A stretch of 64,000 nt of DNA from Vitrella brassicaformis. Lineage: Eukaryota; Sar; Vitrellaceae. Numbering within the stretch: position 1 is the first letter of the stretch; every line of letters begins with the position of its first letter. This document shows, in pieces, positions 36,741 to 49,200 of this stretch. The translations under genes and the position numbers were made by a program. The stretch covers positions 80,595 to 144,594 of the forward strand of contig CDMY01000262.1 of NCBI GenBank assembly GCA_001179505.1, given 5' to 3'. The notes under the pieces are model-generated. The model did not search any database, was not told where the DNA came from, and saw only the letters and a program-made list of their open reading frames with translations.

Positions 36741-39699
36741 ATGCTCAAGAGGACCAGACGACGGAAGCAACACTCCGGCATCCTCCTCCTCTTCCTCCAC
36801 GCCATCATGGCCTCACTCGTCCTCACCAGCGCGTCCTTCCTGCAGGACCAGCGCACCAGACGCGATGACAAAAGGCACCAGCACCAACAGCAGAAGCAGA
36901 AGCAGAAGCAGCAACCACAGGAGAAGAACCCCGCCCGGCAGCGGCTCAGGGACATACGGTCGTCGGCAGCGCACTGGCTGCACAAGAAGGGGGCGCCGAA
37001 GCGTCTGCCGCCACTGGCATGGTGCTCCGACAGGCGGATGACGGCGGCGGTGCCCGTGGGGTATGATCCAGCGCAGATCGGCAAGCGGAGGGGCGGGTTC
37101 GCCAACTCGCCCACCATCAACGATGAGATCGTGAGCTGGAATGACACCGAGTGGCGGCCTGACGGGAAGGGCAACGGCACTGAGGACTGCCGGGCGGTGT
37201 ATGCCTTCAACTTTTTCGGTCTCAAGGCCGACGCGCTGATGGCGTCGGCGGGGTACGATGAGTGCGGCACCACCGTGACGCGCACGGCCCTCTACACCTA
37301 CTACACCAACGTGCTGCGCCTCAACGGGCCCAACAACAATGTCATCGTCACGTGCGCATGCCCTGTCGACCTTCCCACAAACACCTCGCTCGACGACCCA
37401 GTGCCCAGTTGTCAGTCGACGGCCAAGTGGGAGCATGAGTCGACATCCAGACGCGCCTTTCATGGCCGCAACGTCACGAACCCGATGGTGGGTGCGGTGG
37501 GGCGGGGCCACCTGCTGTCGAGCGAGTGGATGGTGGGAGAGAACATGACCATGGCCGTGCAAAAACGAGACGAGTGAGTCAGTCAGGAAGGGGGGAGAGG
37601 GTATTGGCATGGTATCCATGTTGTGAATGTGTGTGTTTGTGTTGTGTGTCAGGGAGCTGGTTTTCGAGTCGGTGATCGAGGGAGAGGCAGCCCATCCGTG
37701 GCCGATGGTGTGTGTGGCCCTCTGCAACGACACCAGTGGCCCAGCCGACCGGTCCAGTGACCGCTGCTCCCGCACCCTAATGCTTGAGGGCTGCCCCGTC
37801 GACGCCGACAATCGCTACAACTTCACGGTCCTCAACCAGACCGCCCACCGCATCGTCTTCTCCTTCTCCCGTGACGCCCTCCCCTCCCCCGCCCCCCCGT
37901 ATAGCGACGCCGTCAGCGTCCGCTGCATGATGGCCGCCTTCCCCCAGCCCCCCTCCAGCAAGGCCATGTGCGAGCTGCAGAAGACATACGCAGCCAAGAG
38001 GCGACGAAGGAAGCTTCAAGAGGACGATCCGGCAACAACAACAACAACAACAACGGCAGCGACAGAGGAGAGGAAGGAAGAGTTCCTTGCCAACGGGACC
38101 AGGAAATGGGACGACCTCGCTGCAGATGCGGAGGGCACGGTGGAGGGTCACGTGTTGAACCCCCTCAACTTCCCTCTCACCGGGCTGCTGGGTGTGCCTG
38201 GTGCCCAGTTCCCCCGCTTCACGCCCTCGGCCGATCGGGTGGCCGTGGAGGTGGCCAACGAGATCGTCTACGACAACTGGCAGGTCAACTGGGGACGCGA
38301 CTTCGCCGAGGCGGAGACGGCCGTCCAAGTGGGCAATGACCTGGCCTTCGTGGGCATCGGTATCGGGGTCGACCAGCGGGAGAGTGCCGTCAACGTGGGC
38401 TACGGCAAGACCACCGTGTCGTATTCGGCGCAAGAGACCGACCTCGAGGCAGGTGTCGGCGTGGCAATCGGGTCATACGGTGTGCGTGTCGATAACGACA
38501 TCGACGATCGGGCCGTGGCCGTCGAGGCGGTCGCCAGAGGCGTCGAATCGGGGACCAACGTCGACATACTCGATCGGTACATAGCTGACACGCATACATC
38601 GAAGACAGACAGACTTAAGCGTGAGTGGCTTGTGGCTTCGTGTTGCAGGGATTACGGTCAGCGCGTCAAGGTCCGCAACTTCGAGTTTGCGGCGCGTCAC
38701 GACTTCTTCGACGTGCAAGACCCCAGCACCTTCGACGACGACGAGCTGGCGACGGAGGTGTTCGTGGGCTACAAGACCACTGCCGTGGCCGTCGGCACCG
38801 ACGTCGACGACACCGAATACGGCGTCAGTGTGGGCACACTTGGGTACCAATTCTCAATCATTCGCGACTTCGACGAGCGGGAAACGGACTTCCAAGGTCA
38901 GCTAAGCGAACGGACGACAGGTTCCTGCCTCCACTCGGCGACTGTGGGCTCTGGTTCTCTATCTATCTGTAGGCAACTGGGGCGATGGCTACCAGCTTGT
39001 CTTGAATGGTTGGAAGGGCCGATGGCCGTGATAGATACCGCCTGAACTTGTCGTGAGTGTGCATTAATTATGTCTGTCTGTGGCGGTTCCTGCAGGTGAC
39101 TTCCCCGACTTCGCCGACACTGAGGTGTTCGGTCAGGTGGGGTTCGGCAAGCTGGGTGGCGTGTACGTGCAGATCGGTGCGGGTGTGGGTGGGGACGGCA
39201 TTCCACAGGGGTCGGCAGAAGTCGAGACCAGGGACATCGGCATTGGATTCGACTTCATCGATGACGGGGGCAGGCGCCTCTTTCTGCTATCAATCACCAT
39301 CGGTGGGTGAGACAGACAGAAATGGATTGGGGAGCACTGGATGAGTGTGGCTTTGTCTTCTGTATGTGTGGTTGATTGGTGCAGGCAAGTTCACGTATGT
39401 GTGGGAAAGGTAAGGACAGACAAGCCACGTGGATTCGCTCGCTGGCCGACGCTCACTGTCCTGCTGTTTCCTTGTCCTTCTTCCCCCCGTGTATGTGTCC
39501 GCGCGATCTTAGCATCGTTGTGCCAGGTAACGCTGCACGTGAGCCATGTCGAGCGTACAAGCGTCCTTATGTCTCTCTCTCTCCCTCTCTGCCTGTGTGT
39601 GTATGTGCAGACAATCTGGAGCTCCCCCTTATACTGGGTTCGGATTTGGGCCTTACCTCCGCCGAGTCGCAGAGCACCACTTTGTCACGCCCCCAATGA
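36741..39699 (+). CDS. Secreted, N-glycosylated Cys-rich protein with ZP-like segment
   Basis: Signal peptide: KRTRRRK then a hydrophobic stretch ILLLFLHAIMASLVLTSAS. Exons: 36741-37573, 37653-38576, 38649-38896, probably a short exon near 38973-39008, 39096-39302, 39385-39409, a 14-nt exon 39513-39526, and 39607 or so to stop 39697-39699. The N-terminal half has Cys pairs and many NxS/T sites (NGT, NTS, NVT, NMT, NDT, NFT, NQT). Around residues 300-390, RCSRTLMLEGCPVD then VSVRCMMAAF resembles the C-terminal part of a zona-pellucida domain; this is a weak match. A basic-acidic linker with (ACA)n-coded Thr follows, then a beta-rich region with repeated V-G motifs (VQVGNDLAFVGIGIGVD, VNVGYGKTTVSY, VFVGYKTTAVAVGTD). 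Function unknown; a wall, cyst or surface matrix role is a guess. Confidence 0.7.
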
Positions 39700-41028
39700 T
39701 GGATGGATGGATGGATGGATGGGCGGGTGGGTGAGTGGCGTATTCGACACATCTATATGGTAGAGAGATGTACGTCCATTATATACATCCGTCAACACGG
39801 GCAGGGGGACAGGCAGTGGGGCAGAAGAGCTGGTCGGTCGGGTCTTCTCTTCACACATACACACACGGGATGGAGGCGAGGCGCTCCGATGGTTTGTTTT
39901 TTTTCGTGCCTATCTCCTCCCTCCCTCCGTTCTGTCTACCGCCTCTCCAGCCACATCTGTCTGTTTTTGGTTCTCGGTCGGTCCAGGCATCGATTGATCG
40001 ATCTATCGAGGCACCTACCTTTCAATCAATGCTGTATGTGTGTGTGTATGTGTGTACAGACTTGTTGTCTTTGATTTGTTCCCGCTTCGCTGATCAGCGG
40101 TGACTAGTCTGTCTGTCTGTCTGTCTCCTTGCGTATTCGTATCGATACGTCAAGTCAGTCCAGCTGGGGATGAGGACGACATCATGATCCACACACGGGG
40201 TGTACATACATACGGACGCACGCACACACACATACATACATACTTGAATCGACGAGTATACTGGAGGCCGGACGTCCGTGCATGGGCATACCGGGGGGCG
40301 GGGCGTGTGCGCCGTGTATGGTGTCTGTCTGCGGTGTGTGCGGCGCATGCCGCTAGTCGAATGAGTGAAGGTCATCCTAGGGTGGGGTGTGCGTGGATGA
40401 TCATATGCGATCGATGCGGCGGAGTCGAGTCGAGCCGAGTCGACCAGCAGTAATTCGGTGGGCACTGATTTGTTGTTGTGACGGGAGCTGGGACGGGACA
40501 ATCATGCATGTGTTCTGTCTTAATTGCCGTGCGGAAAGCGAGCGTGGCATTCCATTCCCTTCATGTGTGTGCATCGAAGACCGTGATTCATTCATGTCTG
40601 CATGCCATCTCATGTCAAGAAGGCTTGCTTCGCACAAACATTCTCGGACCTGCCTGGACCTGCGTGTTCGTGTGTGAGTGCGTGTTGGGGCCGGTTGACG
40701 ATGAGGGCAACGCGCTGCTGGGGGGCGCCCAGCAATTTACGGCAGACTGGCTCGAGATATTCCACGTCATCGACACACACAGCTGGCTGGCTGACATCGT
40801 GTGTGTGTGTCGATGACGTGTTGCTAATGCTCATCAGAACAGTCGATTAGCAGGAGTGACACGACCTCCACAGGACAGGAGTGTACGTGACGTAATGAGC
40901 AACCTTGTTTCGATGGACCGCCCCGAGGGGACACCACCGTTGGACGACTCGACTCAATGTGTCAACCCACAAACTGTGAATATATCTTTCTGTACGTATG
41001 GATGTATGTGCGCTGTCGTTGCCACGGA
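39700..41028. other. Intergenic, no supported gene
   Basis: About 1.3 kb with (ggat)n at about 39698-39720, GTCT repeats near 40110 and CA repeats. Open frames are short and repeat-driven. I see nothing else. Confidence 0.55.
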
Positions 41029-41493
41029 CTAGTTGATTGACATGGATGGAAAGAGGGACACCCACAGAGTGCATTCAATGAATTGACGTCTCCGTTGCAC
41101 CAACACGAAACGTCTGATTGGTTGACAATAATTTGACAGCAGGACGAGTGCAAAGCTTACAAAGCGGGAGTGAGAGTGCAATCTGCTTCCCTTGTGTGTT
41201 TCGTCCTCCAGCCGGTAGTCGTTCATCACCTCAGTCAGGGCGGACAGTATCCCAGGCTGCTTCTGGAGGTCAGCCATGTCCGCATGAATTTTCTGAATCC
41301 TCTGGCTGGCGATGCGGGACGCGTAATAGAGAGCGTCTTCATCCGGCGGAATCATATCACTATCGACATCGGCATCATGATCCATCTCGTCCCAACCCGG
41401 ACTTGCCACACACTCTAAATCAGCCATGTCGGTGGAAGCCATCATTTGAATGTCTAAGCTCGCGAGAACGCGATCCAGGCATTTACAGGCCAT
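41029..41493 (-). CDS. Small acidic hypothetical protein
   Basis: ATG 41491-41493. The first about 110 residues look coding: Asp/Met-rich acidic stretch (DEMDHDADVDSDMIPPDED) then a helix (YASRIASQRIQKIHADMADL, LSALTEVMNDYRLEDE). Downstream composition changes, and a plausible donor GTAAGC follows LHSHSRF, so the true 3' end may lie elsewhere. No family recognised. It is 115 nt from the divergent gene at 41609. Confidence 0.45.
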   Translation of the reverse strand: MACKCLDRVLASLDIQMMASTDMADLECVASPGWDEMDHDADVDSDMIPPDEDALYYASRIASQRIQKIHADMADLQKQPGILSALTEVMNDYRLEDETHKGSRLHSHSRFVSFALVLLSNYCQPIRRFVLVQRRRQFIECTLWVSLFPSMSIN

Positions 41494-41608
41494 TTGGAGG
41501 AAAAAATTGAGCCCGTCAGCCTGAAGTGATTGCCTGATTGACCTTTGTCCTGCGCACGGCTCACAGAGCGACTTGATTCATCCAGAATCGGACACGCAGC
41601 CAGGAGCG

Positions 41609-41951
41609 ATGGACAGCAGCAGCGCTGACGGCCGCCTCAAGCAGATCGAGAATTTGCTGGTGCGGATCATGGCGTCGTACCACAGCATGGAGATCACCCT
41701 CAATGCAGTCCTGGCCCGCAACAGACAGCTGGAGGCCGAGAATGCTGCATTGAAGCGGTGAGGCAAATCAGCGGAGTGAGTCATTGATTGATTCAATCTC
41801 ATGCAGGCGAGTGAGAGACACCACGACGACATTCGACAGTGACGGACAGCCCGTCAACAAGTCTGCTAAGGTGCGCTGCCTCATCACACACAGACAAAGA
41901 GGCCGGCAGAAGACACCATCTGCGTGTTTTGATCAACAGATGAGTGTCTGA
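41609..41951 (+). CDS. Small coiled-coil protein, about 75 aa
   Basis: Three exons, 41609-41757, 41807-41870 and 41940-41951; the last encodes only MSV then stop. The protein is one amphipathic helix (RLKQIENLLVRIMASYHSME, RNRQLEAENAALKRR) with leucine-zipper-like spacing, followed by a Thr/Asp tail. Phases match at both joins. Function unknown; possibly a dimerisation or complex subunit. Confidence 0.55.
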
Positions 41952-42296
41952 GTCAGAGTAGGAGCGGAGAGGAGGAGTGAAGAGGTCGAGGTGTACAGAG
42001 GAGTGAGTGAGTGAGTGACTCTGACTGAATGTGTGATCCACGGCCGTGTGGACTTCTGCGGACGGGTGGGGTGACTGGCTGAGTGATTGAGTGCGTGAGT
42101 GGAATGCGCAGAGGATGGTCGTCCAGACAAACGAGCTGATTGACTGACTGAGTGAGCGAGGAGATGATCCGCGAAGAACTGACAGAGCCTGTCTCTCTCA
42201 ACCAATCATGCATGATGTCGTGATCATCATGAAGACAACACTGACAATTGTCAGGGCAACAAGGCAAAGCTCGTCAGACTCTCGAACGCGCCGTGT

Positions 42297-45200
42297 TCAC
42301 TCGTTTTGCTTTTTGCGCCCTTGGTACCAGAAGAAGATCAAAGCAATCAGGTTGAACCTACACAAAGCCAGAGAGACCCGCATCACATACACATGCACTC
42401 TCTCTCTCTCTTTGTATGCACTCACCCGACGACCATCGCAGCCAGGACGGGCACGTCCCGCTCCCACAGGTCATCCTTGCGCACCGCCAGGAACTTGAGC
42501 ACGTCATTGCCGTCACGGAAGCGACAGTCGGTACCACCGCATTCGATTGCCTGGTTCTCGGGGAACGTCCAAACCACCTGACACACGAGAGCAGAGCAGA
42601 GCAGTGTGGGTGGGTGGGTGGGTGTCTCTTCCTGTGATACTGTTGTTATGGGTGGGGACCGTTGCGAAGGCTGAGAAGCCGTATTTGAAGAAACTCAGGT
42701 ACTCCAGCCACACCCAGCCGGGGCCAATGGTGTCTGCGTGGACAGACAGGCACGAGAAAGGGAGACATGATAATTTACTGGGTGGTGTCTTTGCCTGTGT
42801 TGACGAAGAAGCCCCCAAAAAGCATGAGAGGCATGGCGATCAGGGGGCCGAGCGCCAGCGCAACCGCCACCTGGAGGATTACGCGTGATCGATACACAAC
42901 TGGCTAAGCTGTTTGTGGGCGTGCGCTTGCCGAGGTGCAGGCTGTTGAGACAAGGCTGAAGACACGCATGAAGGCAAGTCTCGCTGTTGTCTTCTGTGCG
43001 TGCCTGGCTCTTACTATCCGAGCGAGATGGCGGCATTGGCGGTGAGAATGATGATGAGCACCGAGAGGATGAACGTGACGCCATCTGCAGGAGATCGCAG
43101 ACCACATCAACAACAGCATCATTCAGACGTCCCGGTTGGCGAGCGGCAAGGACGCCAAGCGGTGCGAGGCGCACTACACCGCCAGATACCGGGATTCAAG
43201 CCCATCATCCAGTAGGAGATCCTACACACCCAAAGAGAAATGGAGGCCAGTCTAAGGCGCAAAGCGGGCCGGATAGCTGTGCACTCACGAGCAGAATAGG
43301 GCAGGAAAGATGATCTACAGACGACAGAAAAGGTGATCTCAGCTTTTTCAGTAGACGTATCCGCTGTCCCACTGACTTGGAATGGGATGTTGCTCAGGAT
43401 TTTGCAGAGGAAATAGGCAGTGGTACTGTACGACCCTGACTCGTGCTCGCGCATGGCGATAGGTCTTTCCATTGGGAACACTTGCAACACACCGAAGATG
43501 CCCATGATGCTCTGGAGAGCGAGACATGACGTACCATCTTCCGGGATGCTACTGCAGGGACATGGACACCTGCTGACCTGGTTGGTGACTATGAAGAAAA
43601 TCCCTCCATTCTTGTCCTGCACACTGCGTTGCCCGTCGCCGAGCCTGAACAGAGACCGATGGATAGAGGAAGCGGAACTGACACTGCCTGATGAACTACG
43701 CGCGTACTGATAGAAGATGAGGCCCACAAGGAGGCCGAGGATGAGTGTCTGACCAAGGCGGGCCACCGTGAGCACGGGGTCGCGAGAGGTCATCTTCATT
43801 TCACGATTCAACAACACCATAAACTGCATGGGCCTGGATGAGGCAAGCAACAGGCGGAGACAGACCGAGGACAGCTGAGTTGTTGCTGCCTGATCGATTG
43901 ACTGCATGGGGCTGACCAGCTGACGGCAAAGTGGCCTTTGATGTTGATGGCGGCGTTGTCAGTGGCTGGGTCACTGGTAAAGTCGCAAAAAAAAAGGGTG
44001 CAGAGCGCGGAAATGTTCGCTTGCACAATCGGCGCCGCCGAAAGCTGCTCACCCCTGCTCGCAAGCGAAATCCTCTTCGTCCTTCACGTGGGTCTTCACC
44101 TGGCCGAACGCGCACAAACACACACATCGAACGCACATTTGGAGGCTCAGTGGCTCACTTCATCCATGTGTCACCCATTCTGCATTGAAGGTCTCTCCCT
44201 TTTCCTTCCACTGTTTCGCCATGTTGTCAATTTCCGCCATTTTGACTGTGTCATCGGATCTCACAGCCAAAACTGAGAAAGAGACAGCATTGGTTCGTTT
44301 GCATTGGTGTGCCTGTGTGTCTCTGTCCTGATGGTTTCTGTACCACGAATGATGTAGTCAGCGGGGTTCGAAAACTGCACGCACCCCAAATCAAGCACGT
44401 AGAAGGAGAGATGGTGCCTTTCCTTACCTGTGGGCACTGGTACCCCAGTCTGCAAAATGGAAACCAGAAACAGCCTGCACTCGCTCTCTCTCGCCTTTTC
44501 CTGGCTCCATGTCTATCTTGCCTCACCGCGAGAAGTACGTAACAGCGCCCTCGAGTTCGCCATAGTAGACTATTTTGCCCTCCGCCATGTACATGACCTT
44601 GTCGAACATGGCGTAGATCTCAGAACTCGGCTGATGAATCGTTGCAATCACCGTGCGACCTGAAGGTGGAAAGAAATGAATGCCTAGCCCACACTCAATG
44701 ATCGGGATTGGATGCGTGAAAACGCACCTGCACGGGCGAGATACTTCATTGTCTCGACAACCGACTGAGCCATAAAGGCGTCAAGTCCACTGGTCGGCTG
44801 CAGAGACACATCCGATGTGCAAACACACGCGTCTTCGGCAGACAATCACGCTCGACGCAACGAATACGCTCAACGCAACAAGTTACCTCGTCAGCGAACA
44901 GGACGGAGGGGTTCGTGAGCACCTCTGTGCCGAACGCCAGACGCTTACGCTCTCCGCCACTGATGCCTCTGCAAGTTGCAAGGAGAGGCAGTCAGAAGAC
45001 TGTGCTCTTCTTCACCCAGTGAGTGATGTGTCACAAGCACAAACCGTCCGTGTCCGGCCTGCACGTTTCCAATGAAGTGGTGCTGCGCCTTGGCCAAGTT
45101 GAGCAGCGCGATTACTTTGTCGACCTTTTGTTCTTTTTTGTCCAACGGGATGTGAGAAGGCAGCCGGAGGCGGGCCTGGTACATCAACTGCTCGCGAACT

Positions 45201-46015
45201 GTGAGATTCCCAAAGAACATATCCTCCTGCATCGATTCATAAAATGCAGCCGTCATGAGATGTGCAATGGAATCGTCGGACGCTTCGCTTGCCTGCTGCA
45301 CGAAGGCGCTGATGCGGGTGAAGTGTTCGTCACACTGCCGACCGTTGTACGTGACTTCGCCTCCGTGTGACGTGATGCGACGAGACAAGACTGCATATAC
45401 ACAAAGATATACAAAAAAGTAGTGGCGGCTATCAAAAGACTTCTCTTCTTACCATTGAGAAGGGTGGACTTTCCTGCACCGCTGTATGTATGTAAGAGAC
45501 ACAAGCGACAAATCCAGATGCTTCAGATGCATCAAAGTCGTGTCTCACCTCGCACCCATGACCGCAACTGCATACCAAGAAGGCACACCCAGTGCATGCT
45601 CTTTTCTATTATTGGCTTGATATGTGGCCCGACAGCTCACGCACCGAGTGTGCCTGGCTCGATGGCGCCTGATACTTCATGCAGGATGCGCTTCTTGGGG
45701 ATGGTCTTCTTCTCCCGGTGATCCTTGATCATCTGGGCAATCTTCACACAAGGCAGGCCCTTCTTCGGCTCAGCCTTGGGAGTGACCTCCACTGACACGG
45801 CAAGACAACACTCACTTGTGCATGTTCTCCCATTGTTTTGTCTCACCGACGATGTTCTTGAACTCCAGGCGGATCCCCTCACATTCCGGGAGGCTCAACT
45901 TGCGCTGCTTGCAAGGGGATCCCTCAGCCCCAGCCTCACCCACGTCCACCGCCACCTCACCGTCCTGCTTGTCGTCGGAGACCTCATGCACCTCCTGGTT
46001 CTGGTGATCATCCAT
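42297..46015 (-). CDS. ABCG-family half transporter
   Basis: ATP-binding cassette transporter of the white/ABCG group: nucleotide-binding domain first, then six membrane helices. ATG 46013-46015, stop 42297-42299. In order: an acidic N-terminus, Walker A split over two tiny exons (19 nt at 45549-45567 and 29 nt at 45453-45481) giving [16 protein letters not shown], the Q-loop stretch [20 protein letters not shown], signature [13 protein letters not shown], Walker B VLFADEPTSGLDA, and H-loop [14 protein letters not shown]. The membrane domain includes [10 protein letters not shown], the ABCG motif [33 protein letters not shown] and [12 protein letters not shown], and ends in [12 protein letters not shown]. 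Likely exports lipids, sterols or hydrophobic compounds; substrate unknown. All ATPase motifs look intact. Confidence 0.9.
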
Positions 46016-46282
46016 CGTGAATAAGCTGCAAACAAACAGGGGGTATCAACACATCAGCCTGTTCATTGGACGTGTTCTTTGTGCATTGAAATCACACCAA
46101 AATCAGGCGGAATACCGGGGGGTGTTCAAGCCGTGCTTTCTTGTCAATGTGGCCCCCACACGGAGCCCTTGTATCAGCCGCTCTCTGCTGCACACAAGCA
46201 CTTAAAACACACAGCGCTCAACGGGAGCGATCCGATTCGGTTTGAGCTCGCAAAATTGCGAGCTGTTCATTTTGTGAAGGCG
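46016..46282. promoter_or_regulatory. Divergent upstream region with 20-nt palindrome
   Basis: 267 nt between ABCG (-) and the coiled-coil gene (+). AGCTCGCAAAATTGCGAGCT at 46245-46264 is a perfect palindrome that contains the shared motif on both strands, 18 nt before the + ATG. Confidence 0.5.
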
Positions 46283-49200
46283 ATGGCTGCTAAAAACTAT
46301 GAGGATCTCTTGCAGCAGAGTAAGCTGAGGCCAATGCATATATGTCAAAAAATGAGCCGCGCGGCCATGCATTCACTTGGCTTCATGGCATTGCATCATT
46401 TGTCAGTTCAAACGTATGAAAGGGACCTGACGGCCACGGTCAAGGCAGCGGAACGCTTCCGGGAGGACAACCGGGCTCTCAAAGACGTAATCGCCAGAAA
46501 TCCACCGCATAGCAGCCGTCGATTGATGCTGCGCGTGATCCTTCATGTCAGACGTGCGAGTCACTGCAGAGGGCCCAGGGAGAGCTCAAGGGCATCAACG
46601 CCGAGGCCAAAAGGCAACTCAAGAACGTAAGCAGCCAGCACAAGTGGCACATGCACATGGACTATATGTGTGTGTGCTTGCCTGCAGTATGTTGCCAAGC
46701 TCTCGGACTATCAGCAGCGCCACGACGCAGAGCGGGCGGCGCTCCAGGGCGAAATAGAGGCGCAGGCAGAGGTGAGTGAAATCAATGACACAGCTACCCT
46801 TTCAGGGAGGCGAGGCGTCCAGCAGATGTGTCTGGTCTGAATCTGTGTCTGCCTAGGAGATAGATGCCCTGCATCGCCAGCTGCTGGAGCGACAGAACTT
46901 CGTAGGCGTTGACACATGGAACGAGCCGCTGAAATGTGCGAATGTAATGTGTGGCTGTCTGTATGCAGGATGAGCAGCATCGCCTGTCGTTGCAGAACGA
47001 GGTAGAGGGGCCGTTCATTGAGGTACATGCAGATGCATCCATACATGCATTCAGGCCGAAACTTCACCTTGCGCATCGTCTCTTCCCTTTTCAGCGTATT
47101 TGCAGGCTAGAGTCCGCTCTTGACAAGGAGCGCCGCACATCCAGCGATCTCCAACGCACAAATCAGGTGAGCGAACTACACAACAGACAAGAACTCTCCT
47201 TTGTCTTGCCAACGTGTGCGTGCTTGGGTGCAGTCTCTCCGCTTCACGCACGAGAGCGAGAAGGCTGACCTGCAGGCGCAGCTGAGGGACCTGCGGGCCA
47301 AGAGCGAGCACCAGAGGACGGAACTGCTCGCCGAAGTAGACGAACTCAAGGCGCAGCTCAGGGCGAAGGTAGCAACGGCACCACGGACAGAGATGGATGT
47401 CGTGCACATTCCTTTGTCTCTCCCTCGGTCTGCATCAGGAAGATCTGGAGAGCTCCAACGCCAAGCTGAAGAAGGACGCAGAGGAGGCGCGGTGAGATGA
47501 AGAGCAGGGGTATGCACACCTTCTCTTGTCTTCCCCCCGCAGCATTAAAGCTACTCAGCTCAAGAAGGAAGTAGAGGAGCTCGAAAGCCAATGCGTAGGA
47601 GACCCATTCATACACACATTCCTTTCCTCACTGTCTGTCTCTCTTTACAACAACGCAACAGACTAGAGTTGTCCGTCAGAAGAGCACTGAGATCGACTCG
47701 CTCAAAAGCGAAATGGTGCAGCATCAGGCCGAGGCCTCCAAATGGAGGTAAGCATAGGCACGTCACATGCAAACGGCTCAGTGTGACACCTACGTGTGTT
47801 GCGTCGCTTGCAGGAGCGAGGCGGAGAAGAGGGACCGCACGCTCTCCAAACTCACTGCAGAGTGAGGAGAAAAAGAACAATATAATGCAATTTGCGTACG
47901 GATGCTTTGCATTGTCCTGTGCTCCATACCTGTCGATCGATCCAACAGATTGGCAGCTGTAGCCGAGGAGCGGAATCACCTGGCGCAGGAATTCGACCGA
48001 CACAAAAGCGTAAAAGAAATCGGCAAAAGATGTACGTTCATGGATCCGTGAGCTGCGAGTCTTGTGTGTGTGTGTGTGTGTGTGTGTGCAGAGTTGGTCA
48101 GAGCGGTTGCGTGACGTGGAGAACAAGTGGATCAAGGAGACACACGACGTGCGCCAGCGCCTCGAGGAAGAGCAACGAAGATGTATAGACGTAAGAACCA
48201 CACCAAGCCACTACACCGATCTTCAGTATGGACATACTGCAGCTGACTGAGGCCCAGCAGCGGGCGCAGGAGTCGTTCGAGGGCCGGCTGTCTGAGAAGA
48301 AGGCCGCTCACCGAGCCCTCAAGCGGCAGCTCGATCAGCACCAGAGCGAAGGCGACATGGATGTCCAGCAGATGAAGGATGGATACGAATCCAAGGTGGG
48401 TCGACCATCACACACGAAGGGAGGGGGAGGGGGAGTGCAGATGTGTGTATTCCTTGCCTTGCTGTCTGCTCATGCAGCTGCACGAGTTGGAGATGGAGAG
48501 GGATGCGCTGCGTGACGAAGCTGAGAATGCCCGCAACACACAGAAGAAGCTGCAGAGCGAGGCCAACACACAGGTGAACCGCGATACGCTTATTCAGACA
48601 CCAGCCACACATCAACCGGCGACCATTGTCAGTTGGAGAGTTTGTCTGAGGAGTTGGAGAAGGCCCAGGAGGAGAACCTCACACTCACCGCTAAATGCGA
48701 CAAGGCCAGCAACCAGGTGGCCTATACAGCGCGAGACATCCTTCGTATCAATTATCTGTGTCGCGTTGTTTCCAGCTTCGTGTGACGGAGTGCTCCTATG
48801 AGAAGCGCCTGATCGAACACGAAACGCTTAAAAAAGACTATCAAAGCCTCCAGGCAAGCCACCAGAGACACTCACTCATGCTTGTTGTACGAAAGGCCCC
48901 GTATAGCGATTTATCCTTTTCGCTTCCTGCAGGGTCGCCATCGCGAGTTGATGGGTCGTGTTGAGGGCCTTCAGAAGACCGACGCGACCAACCATGACCT
49001 GATCGCAAAACTCAAGAGCGAACTGGTGGGCATGCAGGCTCGGACGCAGCCCCGTCACCCAGAGATCGTTCTACATGTATGGAACAGGCCTCGACGTCCA
49101 TCCGTTTGGATCGTGAGCGCCGCGACAACCAGGAGGAACTCAACAGGGTGCAGCATGTGAGCTGAGACACGCTTACACAAAGCTTCACACCCGCATTTTT

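Larger units (their letters stand above)
35066..36745 (-). repeat. Right arm of the inverted duplication, interior lost in gap
   Basis: Reverse-complement match to 21613-26291. Only about 735 nt at the 5' side and 640 nt at the 3' side are present; roughly 3.3 kb of interior corresponds to the 300-N gap. The outer end runs a few bases past the start codon of the gene at 36741. Confidence 0.8.

Noticed and set aside
39700-41028. Several 60-130 codon frames on both strands
   Set aside because: Short, overlapping, and built on GGAT, GTCT and CA repeats; no splice-consistent extension or protein-like composition.
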